The notes under the pieces are model-generated. The model saw only the letters and a program-made list of their open reading frames with translations. It searched no databases and was not told the DNA's origin. A program made the translations under genes and the position numbers. This document shows positions 24,134 to 31,566 of a DNA stretch of 64,000 nt, in pieces. The stretch's first letter is position 1; the number at the start of each line of letters is the position of its first letter. The stretch is from Nocardia acidivorans NBRC 108247 (GTDB lineage Bacteria; Actinomycetota; Actinomycetes; Mycobacteriales; Mycobacteriaceae), in contig NZ_BDAW01000040.1 of NCBI RefSeq assembly GCF_001625085.1, positions 19,292 through 83,291 of the forward strand. Direction: 5' to 3'.

Positions 24134-25357
24134 TCAATCCTCCACGCGCAGTACGTATCCCGCTTCGGCGAGGGCGTCGATCACTTCGTCGCGATGCACG
24201 GGGCCGCGCGTTTCCAGGGTGAGCATGACCTCGACTTCGTCGATGGCGAGCCACGCGCCGGTGCGGGAATGGACCACGTCCAGGACGCTCGCACCACTGC
24301 GGCCGAGTTCGGCGAGCAGGCTGCCGAGGCTGCCCGGACGGTCGGAAATGGTCACCCGGGCGGCAAGGTAGCGGCCCGCCGCGCTCAGACCGTGGCCGAT
24401 GACGCGGGTCAACAGCAGCGGATCGATATTGCCGCCGGAGAGTATGGCGCACACCGGACCTCGCAGGTCCAGCTCGGCGAGCTCACACGCCATGAGCGCG
24501 GCCACCGCCGCCGCCCCGGCCGGTTCGACAATCAGTTTGGCGCGTTCCATACAGAGCAGCAGCGCCTTGGACAGGGCGTCCTCATCCACGGTGACAATGC
24601 TCGGCGCGCATTCGATGATGTGCCCGAACGGCACCTCGCCCGGCAGTCCGACGGCGATACCGTCGGCCATGGTCGTCATCTGTTCCAGCCGAATGGGTTT
24701 ACCCGCCTCGATCGACACCGGCCAGGCCGCCGCGCCCTGCGCCTGCACCCCGATCACCCGCACCTGCGGGGCCAATTGCCTTAGCGCACCGGCGATTCCG
24801 GCCAGTAGCCCGCCACCGCCTGTGGGCACGATAACGGTGCCGACATCGGGCAACTGCTCCAGGATCTCGAGCGCGATCGTGCCCTGCCCGGCCACGATAT
24901 CGGGATGGTCGAACGGATGCACCAGCGTTGCCCCGGTCTGCTCCGCGAATTCCCTTGCGGCGGCGAGAGATTCATCGATGGTATCGCCGACCTGATGGAC
25001 CGTCGCGCCATATGCTCTGGTGGCCACCAACTTCGGCAGCGCCGCGCCCACCGGCATGAACACCGTCGACTCGATACCGAGCGAGGTCGCCGACCACGCC
25101 ACGCCCTGGGCGTGATTGCCCGCGCTCGCCGCCACCACACCGCGACGCCGTTCGGCCTCGGGCAGATTCGCGATCCGGTTGTACGCGCCGCGCGGCTTGA
25201 ACGATCCGGTGCGCTGCAGGTTCTCGCATTTGAGCCACACCCCATGTCCGGTGCGTTCGGCCAGTACCCGCGAGGCCACCACCGGGGTCCGGCGAATCAC
25301 CGGTGCCAGCAGGGTCGCCGCCGCATCTATCCGCGCGATCAGGTCCATGGCGGCCAT
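24134..25357 (-). CDS. ilvA: threonine ammonia-lyase (threonine dehydratase) with C-terminal ACT domain
   Basis: A 407-residue fold-II PLP enzyme that deaminates threonine to 2-oxobutyrate (also serine to pyruvate). The Schiff-base lysine is in RTGSFKPRGAYNRI, SAGNHAQGVAW forms the phosphate/substrate loop, and PTGGGGLLAG is the PLP phosphate loop. A single ACT-like domain occupies the last 75 residues (VTISDRPGSLGSLLAELGRS). This matches the roughly 400-residue catabolic/TdcB-plus-ACT class rather than the double-ACT-like E. coli IlvA. Start is ATG 25357 (or 25348); no strong SD is seen. It stands alone, convergent with the SMR gene. Confidence 0.92.
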   Translation of the reverse strand: MAAMDLIARIDAAATLLAPVIRRTPVVASRVLAERTGHGVWLKCENLQRTGSFKPRGAYNRIANLPEAERRRGVVAASAGNHAQGVAWSATSLGIESTVFMPVGAALPKLVATRAYGATVHQVGDTIDESLAAAREFAEQTGATLVHPFDHPDIVAGQGTIALEILEQLPDVGTVIVPTGGGGLLAGIAGALRQLAPQVRVIGVQAQGAAAWPVSIEAGKPIRLEQMTTMADGIAVGLPGEVPFGHIIECAPSIVTVDEDALSKALLLCMERAKLIVEPAGAAAVAALMACELAELDLRGPVCAILSGGNIDPLLLTRVIGHGLSAAGRYLAARVTISDRPGSLGSLLAELGRSGASVLDVVHSRTGAWLAIDEVEVMLTLETRGPVHRDEVIDALAEAGYVLRVED

Positions 25358-25506
25358 GCTGCCAGCTGACAGCGGAACTGTCGCGTATCGCTCGGGCCGG
25401 CACCGGGAATCGCGCCGCCACGCGTGTGGACCGCGCGTGGTTCGAAAGCCCGGTCCCTGGCCACCGCGCGCGCTATCTTTCTGACGAATCGCGCTGACCT
25501 GGGCCG

Positions 25507-25618
25507 ATGCGATCAGAGCGGTGACCAATCCGAGGCGTGAGCAATCAGCGCCGTGAGCGATCAGAGCAGTGAGCAACCAGAGCAGCGAGCGATCAGAGCA
25601 GTGAGCAACCAGAGCAGT
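25507..25618. repeat. seven 16-bp tandem repeats
   Basis: Seven consecutive 16-bp units, degenerate at the left end and nearly identical at the right, with consensus GAGCRAYCAGAGCAGT. The last four units (25555-25618) alternate between GAGCGATCAGAGCAGT and GAGCAACCAGAGCAGY. The array ends directly at the SD of the following secreted-protein gene. The 16-bp period is not a multiple of three, so it is not coding in phase. It could be a regulator-binding array or a simple slippage product. Confidence 0.85.
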
Positions 25619-25632
25619 GGCAGAGGAAACCC

Positions 25633-26154
25633 GTGTCCAAAGCAGGGCAGCTGCTCGCGACCGCCGCCATCGCCTCCGCGATGAGCCTCACGCCCTGGGC
25701 GGCACCCCGACCGCCGCGGCCGCCATCTCCAGCTGCGCGGGCGGCGACTTCCGCTGGACCGCCGCCGACGGCGCGATCACCATGCGGCCCGCCCTGCTGA
25801 CCTTCACCTCGGTCGGCCGCCTCTGGGACTGCACCGGCCCGGCGAATATCTCCGGCGGCACCTTCACCGGCGTCCACATCGCCTGGTCCGACTGCATGCA
25901 CCCCGCCGACGGCCCGCTCACGGTCACCATCACCTGGGATAACGGCGAAGTCAGCACCCTGTGGGGCCCGTGGCCGGTCGGCATGTCCCAGCCCACCATC
26001 GGCCCCCATGGACGTCATCGACGGCTACGGCAAGGGCAGCCGCGTCCGGGTGGTCGCCACCTACGAAATGACGGAACCCGAGATGGTGATGGGCTGTGTG
26101 AACGGCACGGGCGTGAAGACCGGCCCCGGAAAGCTCTCCGCCACCTTGATGTAG
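25633..26154 (+). pseudogene. secreted small protein gene split by two compensating frameshifts
   Basis: GTG 25633, with an AGAGGA SD, starts a signal peptide (VSKAGQLLATAAIASAMSL). The mature part continues in another frame (SSCAGGDFRWTAADGAITMR, then TWDNGEVSTLWGPWPVG), and the C-terminus returns to the first frame (MDVIDGYGKGSRVRVVATYE, ending KLSATLM). Restoring one C in CCC near 25690-25696 and removing one C from CCCCC near 26002-26007 gives a single protein of about 173 residues with an N-terminal signal and a beta-rich domain of unknown family. Either the gene has decayed or both C runs are misread. Confidence 0.7.
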
Positions 26155-26237
26155 GAACACCCGGGGGGCCGCCCGACTTTTCACGGTTGTGACACAGCCG
26201 ACCGAGAAAGTGAACACGGGAAACATAGCGTGGCGCT

Positions 26238-26963
26238 ATGCCTCCACGCCGACGCTCCGCCCTGCTGGCCACGCTGGTGGTCGACCAACCGGGTCGGCCG
26301 CAGATCATTCTCGGTGAATTGCGCCGGGTCATCCTCGATGGCGCGGCCCCGCCCGGCACTGTGATTCCGCTGCGCGAGATCGCGGAACTCTTCGGCGTCA
26401 GCCATATTCCGGTCCGCGAGGCGCTCAAAACCCTCATCGGCGAGAACCTGGTCACCCATGAACAGCACGCCGGATACACCGTCGCACAGTTGACCGCCGC
26501 CGAACTCCGCGAAATGTACGTGGTGCGACAGACTTTGGAGGAGGCCGCGCTTGCCCTGGCCGCCGTCAACGCCCGCGCCGACGACCGCGCCGCCCTGATC
26601 GCCGCGAACACCCTGCTGGAGAAGGCGATTCACGAGGACGATTCGGTGGCTTACCACCGGCATTCGCGCACCTTCCATCTCGCGCTGACCCGGCCCTCGC
26701 GCATGTTCCGGCTGGTGCACATGCTGGAGGCCGCCTGGAATGTCACCGAACCCGTCCAGCCCATGGTCCATGTGTCCCAGGGGGACCGGCAACGCCTGCA
26801 CGGCGATCACAACCTGATGCTGGATGCCTTCCTGAATCGCGATATCGATCGTCTGCTCGCTATCGCGCGGCGACACCACGATCGGCTGGAGCAGGTGATC
26901 TCCACGCTGCCAGCCGATATCGGCCTGCTGATGCCCCAGGAAGATATATCGATCCCGCAATGA
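26238..26963 (+). CDS. GntR family regulator, FadR/FCD subfamily
   Basis: A 241-residue GntR regulator. The winged helix covers about residues 18-85 (LREIAELFGVSHIPVREALK, then TLIGENLVTHEQHAGYTVAQ) and the all-helical FCD effector domain occupies the rest, with the metal-binding histidines in YHRHSRTFHLALTRP and near HGDHNLMLDAF. TAGCGT (26226-26231) ends 6 nt before the ATG, so the message is probably leaderless. It lies 80 bp upstream of an NCS1 permease, with a palindromic operator between them, so it probably controls nucleobase or hydantoin uptake. Family secure, target inferred. Confidence 0.92.
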   Translation: MPPRRRSALLATLVVDQPGRPQIILGELRRVILDGAAPPGTVIPLREIAELFGVSHIPVREALKTLIGENLVTHEQHAGYTVAQLTAAELREMYVVRQTLEEAALALAAVNARADDRAALIAANTLLEKAIHEDDSVAYHRHSRTFHLALTRPSRMFRLVHMLEAAWNVTEPVQPMVHVSQGDRQRLHGDHNLMLDAFLNRDIDRLLAIARRHHDRLEQVISTLPADIGLLMPQEDISIPQ

Positions 26964-27009
26964 GCGGGCAATAGAGGTGCAACGGAAGGGCAATAGCCCG
27001 TTCCTACTT

Positions 27010-27020
27010 TGGTCCGACCA
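27010..27020. promoter_or_regulatory. FadR-type palindrome before the NCS1 permease gene
   Basis: TGGTCCGACCA is a perfect 11-bp palindrome that fits the TGGTnnnACCA pattern known for FadR-subfamily GntR proteins. It lies 23 bp before the permease ATG and 46 bp after the GntR gene stop, making that regulator the likely ligand. Confidence 0.6.
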
Positions 27021-27043
27021 TTGCTCTCCGGATCGGATGCACC

Positions 27044-28528
27044 ATGACCGATATCGTCACCCCCGCCACCCCGGCGGACTCACCGCCCGTGACGGCCCCA
27101 GTCTACGACCCCGCCCTCACCAATGACGACCTGGCCCCCCTGCGCGAACAACGCTGGGGCTCTTACCATATCTTCGCCTTCTGGATGTCGGACGTGCACA
27201 GCGTCGGCGGCTATGTCACCGCCGGGAGCCTCTTCGCACTCGGCCTGGCCGGCTGGCAGGTGCTCGCGGCCCTGCTCATCGGCATCACCATCGTGTACTT
27301 CCTGTGTAATCTGGTCGCCGCGCCCAGCCAGCGCGCGGGCGTCCCGTATCCGGTCATGTGCCGCAGCGCCTTCGGTGTGCGCGGGGCGAATATCCCGGCG
27401 ATCATTCGCGGTCTGATAGCGGTCGCCTGGTACGGCATCCAAACGTATCTGGCCTCGGCGGCGCTGATAGTCGTCGCGGTGAAGCTCTTTCCGAGCCTGG
27501 CCCCGTACGCGGTGGCCGAGGACTACGGGTTCCTCGGCCTGTCCCTGCTGGGCTGGGGCGCGTACCTGGTGCTGTGGGTGGTGCAGGCCGCGGTGTTCTG
27601 GCAGGGCATGGAGTCCATTCGCCGGTTCATCGACTTCTGCGGTCCCGCGGTGTATGTCGTGATGTTCATCCTCTGCGGCTACCTGATCTACAAGGCGGGA
27701 TGGGGCTCGATCGACCTGCAACTGGGCTCGGTGAAATACCACGGCTGGGATGCCCTGCCGGTGATCCTGGGCGCGATCGCGCTGGTGGTGTCGTACTTCT
27801 GCGGCCCGATGCTGAACTTCGGCGACTTCTCCCGCTACGCGAAATCGATGCGGGCGGTCAAGCGCGGCAATCTGCTCGGCCTGCCGGTCAACTTCCTGGC
27901 GTTCTCGCTGCTGGTCGTCATCACCGCCTCGCTGACGATTCCGGTGTACGGCGAGCTCATCACCGATCCGGTGGAGACGGTCTCGCGGATCGACTCGACC
28001 TTCGCGATCGTGTTGGGCGCGTTGACCTTCACCATTGCCACGGTCGGCATCAATATCGTCGCCAACTTCATCTCCCCGGCCTTCGATTTCTCCCATGTGA
28101 GCCCGCAGAAGATCAGCTGGCGGATGGGCGGCATGATCGCGGCGGTCGGCTCCATCATCATCACGCCCTGGAACCTCTACAACAATCCCGATGTCATCCA
28201 CTACACCCTCGAGGTGCTGGGCGCGTTCATCGGCCCGCTGTTCGGCGTGCTGATCGCCGACTACTACCTGATTCGCGACCGCACCATCAACGTCGACGAT
28301 CTGTTCACCCTGTCGCCGACCGGAAGCTACTGGTACAGAAAGGGTTTCAACCCGGTCGCGGTGATCGCCACCATTGTCGGCGCGGCCGCGGCGGTCTTCC
28401 CGGTGCTGGCCAAGGATGTCACCGGCATGTACACCGCCGCCCAGTACAGCTGGTTCATCGGCTGCGGCCTGGCCCTGGTCATCTACTACGCCCTGGCCAA
28501 ACGCTCCCGCTTCGCCATGAAGGTCTGA
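27044..28528 (+). CDS. NCS1-family nucleobase/hydantoin/allantoin:cation symporter
   Basis: A 494-residue permease with about 12 transmembrane helices after a hydrophilic N-terminal tail of 45 residues. Family landmarks are EQRWGSYHIFAFWMSDVHSV, SAFGVRGANIPAIIRGLIAV and WYGIQTYLAS in the third helix region, and FGDFSRYAKSMRAVKRGN. NCS1 members import cytosine, uracil, allantoin or benzylhydantoin with sodium or protons; the substrate cannot be chosen from sequence alone. It is probably co-regulated with the preceding GntR gene. A bidirectional terminator follows. Confidence 0.92.
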   Translation: MTDIVTPATPADSPPVTAPVYDPALTNDDLAPLREQRWGSYHIFAFWMSDVHSVGGYVTAGSLFALGLAGWQVLAALLIGITIVYFLCNLVAAPSQRAGVPYPVMCRSAFGVRGANIPAIIRGLIAVAWYGIQTYLASAALIVVAVKLFPSLAPYAVAEDYGFLGLSLLGWGAYLVLWVVQAAVFWQGMESIRRFIDFCGPAVYVVMFILCGYLIYKAGWGSIDLQLGSVKYHGWDALPVILGAIALVVSYFCGPMLNFGDFSRYAKSMRAVKRGNLLGLPVNFLAFSLLVVITASLTIPVYGELITDPVETVSRIDSTFAIVLGALTFTIATVGINIVANFISPAFDFSHVSPQKISWRMGGMIAAVGSIIITPWNLYNNPDVIHYTLEVLGAFIGPLFGVLIADYYLIRDRTINVDDLFTLSPTGSYWYRKGFNPVAVIATIVGAAAAVFPVLAKDVTGMYTAAQYSWFIGCGLALVIYYALAKRSRFAMKV

Positions 28529-28542
28529 CGAAAACCCGTGCG

Positions 28543-28570
28543 CCCCAGCGATGGTCATCCACCGCTGGGG
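28543..28570. terminator. bidirectional hairpin between permease and idi
   Basis: CCCCAGCG (28543-28550) pairs with CGCTGGGG (28563-28570) across a 12-nt loop, between convergent stops at 28528 and 28579. It can terminate transcription from both sides. Confidence 0.75.
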
Positions 28571-28578
28571 GATCGGGC

Positions 28579-29148
28579 TCAGCAGTGGTTGCGCTCGGCG
28601 ATATCGAGGACCTGAGCCAGCCAGGGGGTGTATCCGGCGGGGACCGCGGACATGGCGGTGCGCAGCTCTTCGATGCTCACCCACATGGTTTCCGCGACCT
28701 CGGCCGGATTCGGCTCGGGCACTTCGTCTTCCACCCGGCCCAGCACCACGTGATCGAATTCGTACTCGACGCGACCGGTGGCCGGATCGACGGCCTGGTA
28801 GCTGAAGGTGCCGGCCTCGGCCAGCTCGACGGACAGGCCCATCTCCTCGCGCAGCCGTGTGGCCGCGGCGTCCAGGACCGACTGGCCGGGCGCGGGATGT
28901 CCGCAGCAGGTGTTCGTCCACAGCAGCGGGAAGCGCGTTTTGACGCCCGCGCGCTGCTGCAGCAGCACCTGCCCGCTGTCGTCGAAGAGCAGTACCGAGA
29001 AGGCCCGGTGCAGCTGTCCGGGCGCGGTGTGGGCCGCCGCCACCGGCAGCGATCCGGTCGCGCGACCGTGCTCGTCCACCAGCTCGACGAGCAGGGTTTC
29101 GCGATCGGCGGCCGCCGAGGCGTCGGGAGTGTCGAGAGTGCCGGTCAC
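28579..29148 (-). CDS. idi: isopentenyl-diphosphate delta-isomerase, type I
   Basis: A 189-residue Nudix-fold isomerase that converts IPP to DMAPP. The catalytic Cys is in LLWTNTCCGHPAPGQS, the Nudix-like helix in AATRLREEMGL, and the catalytic Glu in VEYEFDHVVLG. It begins with GTG 29148, overlapping the methyltransferase TGA (GTGA), so it is coupled to the 2-MIB operon. There it would raise the DMAPP supply for geranyl diphosphate. It is the last gene of the unit and ends 9 bp from a terminator. Presence of idi inside a 2-MIB operon is not part of the minimal set. Confidence 0.95.
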   Translation of the reverse strand: MTGTLDTPDASAAADRETLLVELVDEHGRATGSLPVAAAHTAPGQLHRAFSVLLFDDSGQVLLQQRAGVKTRFPLLWTNTCCGHPAPGQSVLDAAATRLREEMGLSVELAEAGTFSYQAVDPATGRVEYEFDHVVLGRVEDEVPEPNPAEVAETMWVSIEELRTAMSAVPAGYTPWLAQVLDIAERNHC

Positions 29149-30014
29149 CGGCCCACCTTATCGGCGGCGATCATCAGGTATTGGAAGCTGCCCTCCCCGT
29201 AGGAGGTCAGGAAGGGCTCTTCCACGCCGGTGGCCAGCTCGGAGTGGGTGCGCAGCTCCCAGTACGGAATGGTGTCCGGGGTCAGGTCGGTGACCGAGAC
29301 CGGGACCAGATTATTCGCGGCCATAGCCTTGAAGTATTCGCTGCGCGGATGGATATTGCAGCCGTAGCGCGCGTCGATCCAGCTCACCGAGGCCGAGCGG
29401 GCGCCGAACACGTCATTGGAACAGCCGGTGATGCAGACATAGCGCCCGCCGGGCTTCAGCAGCCGGGAGAACTCGGCGAAGAGTTCGTAGAGATCCACGT
29501 ACATGGTGGTCTCATTGGTCCAGATGCCGCGCATGACGCCGGATTCGAATCCGGTGTCGAGCATGTTCTCGAAGTGGAACCGCACCTTGTCGGCGGCACC
29601 GCGATCACGGGCCTGATCATTGGCCAATCCGGCCTGGTATTCGGAGATGGTGACGCCGTCCATCCGGCAGCCGAAGCGCTGATTGGCCATGAAACTGGTG
29701 CCGCCGCGCCCGGAGCCGCCGTCCATCAGCCGGTCGTCCGGGCCGATATCGCCGAGATGGTCGAGCAGCAGATCGGCCTGCGCGGTCTCGAGCCGGTGCA
29801 ATTCCTTCACCAGGCGCTCCTGGCGGGTGTCCTCCGGACCTTCCAGAACCGACAGATCGGGCGCGCCGATGCCGTAGTGATGGTGGTAGAGCCCGTCCAC
29901 CTCTCCGAGCACGGTATTGACGCGGGCGTCATTGGGATTGTTGTTCCAGTACGCGGCGACCGATTTCTGATACTCGGTGCGCAGGACGTCGGTCTCGGGG
30001 TGCAGCGCGGTCAT
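29145..30014 (-). CDS. geranyl diphosphate 2-C-methyltransferase
   Basis: A 289-residue SAM-dependent methyltransferase of the GPPMT type, which adds a methyl group at C2 of geranyl diphosphate, the first committed step to 2-methylisoborneol. Recognisable segments are SVAAYWNNNPNDARVNTVLG near the N-terminus, YHHHYGIG, the SAM motif RLMDGGSGRGGTSFM and VTISEYQAGLANDQA; the GPP-site residues near WTNETTMYVDLYELF follow. A GAGAGGA SD precedes ATG 30014. It lies 56 bp after the MIB synthase gene. All motifs look intact, unlike the synthase upstream. Confidence 0.95.
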   Translation of the reverse strand: MTALHPETDVLRTEYQKSVAAYWNNNPNDARVNTVLGEVDGLYHHHYGIGAPDLSVLEGPEDTRQERLVKELHRLETAQADLLLDHLGDIGPDDRLMDGGSGRGGTSFMANQRFGCRMDGVTISEYQAGLANDQARDRGAADKVRFHFENMLDTGFESGVMRGIWTNETTMYVDLYELFAEFSRLLKPGGRYVCITGCSNDVFGARSASVSWIDARYGCNIHPRSEYFKAMAANNLVPVSVTDLTPDTIPYWELRTHSELATGVEEPFLTSYGEGSFQYLMIAADKVGR

Positions 30015-30070
30015 GGCAGCTCGTCCTCTCGCTTGGTGAGTGCAGATGAAGAGTCGAAAAACCTTGGAGC

Positions 30071-31554
30071 TCAGGGTGTTTCGCTATAGCGGCGGCTGTC
30101 GGCGTGCCAGGCGCGATTTCCGCCCATCCAGGCCCAGAGCCCGCCGAGGAAGCGGCGCAGTTAGGGGGAGCCGGTGGCGGCGAGCGCACCCGCCTCGGCC
30201 TCGAACCGGTGCACCGGTTCGTCGTGCACTTCGGCGGTGCGTTGCACGGCATCGGCGCGGGAGCACTTCTCCTCGGCCGCCAGCACCGTGGGGAGATTGA
30301 ATTCCCTTCCGCCGGAGAGGTCTTCACGAGCCATCGAGTAGAGATCGTTCACCATCTGACTGGCCAGCGCCGCGGTGGTGACCACCCGCCGCACCCGCGG
30401 ATCGGTGTACTCCGCGGCGGGCAGTTCGTAGCCGCCGACCGTGTCCACGGGCGCCATGCACGGCAGGAAGCTGTGCGGTTGGCGATTGAGCAGGTACTCC
30501 CACACCGGGGGCATGCGCCCCGCCCCCGCCAGCCCGCCTCCGCGCCGAGTGCGATGAACCAGCCCGCGATCTCGGTGCGCAACCGGGCGACCTGGGTAGG
30601 GGAGGCGAACTGTGACAGGTGTTCGAAGGAGGTCCGGAAGGCCCGCAGAATCGGATCGCTCTGCATGGCGGCCTCCACCCGGACCCGGTACCGGATCGGC
30701 AGGTGCACCGGATCCATTGCCGCGGCGGCCAGTTCGAGCCGGGGCCCCAGCTCCGCCTCGGCGCTGGAGTGTGAGTCGTCCGGGGCGATATCGCCGGCGT
30801 CCTCCTCGCAGTAGTAGTCGTCCACCGACCATTCCGAGACGGCGCATTTGGCCGCGGCCAGCAGCCGGTCCGCATCATCGCAGTCCGGATGCGCGAGCAT
30901 GATCAACCGCCCGAAAGCCGCCTTGCGGAGTTCATCCAGGCGGCCTTCGTAGAGTCCGATCTCCTTGGCCCAGGCCAGGATTCCAACATTCACCGCCTCG
31001 CCGAGTTCCGCATTGTCGCGCACCGGCGGCGGACAGTACAGCGGCGGAATCGCTCGCCCGCGCGCCGGTTCGCGCCGCTCGAAGGGTGCGCCGAAACCGG
31101 CGTGCGGATGCGAAAGGTGATGTGCGGCGGTCGAAGGCGAGTCACCGGTCGGCGGCGCCGCATGCGCCTTCGGGGCCGGGGTGGCGTTCCCGGTCGGCGT
31201 CTGCTCCACCCGATGCGGTCGCCGCGACGGCGGGGGCGTGCGCCACACCCCGCGCGGTGCGGGGCGAGGCGGCGTCGGCGTCGGCGTCGCCAGGGTGTCG
31301 GGCGTGGGCAGATTCACCAGTAGGCTCGCGGACCCCAACCCCATGGGACCGAGTAGCCGTTTGGGCGACAGATGCGTCTCGGCCGCATCGGATTCGCCTA
31401 ATCGTGGATCATCCAGTGCGCCTTGGCTTTCCGGTGTCTCCGGGAATACCGGCCGGGACGGCGCGTTCGGATCGAAGGATTTCAGCAGGGCGGCGACGGC
31501 CGCCGCCACCTCGTGGGTGGCGGGCGGCGCGGCGGCGCGGGACAGCACCGACAT
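30071..31554 (-). pseudogene. 2-methylisoborneol synthase gene, frameshifted and with a premature stop
   Basis: The first frame (from ATG 31554) gives a long Pro/Ala-rich N-terminal region of about 165 residues with LGPMGLGSASLL, then the terpene-synthase fold with the Asp-rich motif WSVDDYYCEEDAGD and WFIALGAEAGW. At about 30515-30526 one G is missing from a G run and homology continues in another frame (MPPVWEYLLNRQPHSFLPCM, then the metal triad NDLYSMARE). That frame meets TAA at 30163-30161, and the remaining conserved 29 codons (LRRFLGGLWAWMGG, then WHADSRRY) lie beyond it up to 30071. The lost tail includes the WxxxxxRY motif. The encoded enzyme would cyclise 2-methyl-GPP; as read here it should be inactive. 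Confidence 0.88.
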
Positions 31555-31566
31555 GGCCTGCTCCGA

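Noticed and set aside
25507..25618. Possible CRISPR or coding repeat
   Set aside because: 16-bp units without spacers, and the period is not a multiple of three.
30349..31554. Reading the MIB synthase as a functional 401-residue protein or as programmed frameshifting
   Set aside because: The tail of this frame is shadow-like Arg/Pro/Ser sequence; the second frame ends in its own premature stop before the RY motif, and no slippery heptamer with a following structure is evident.
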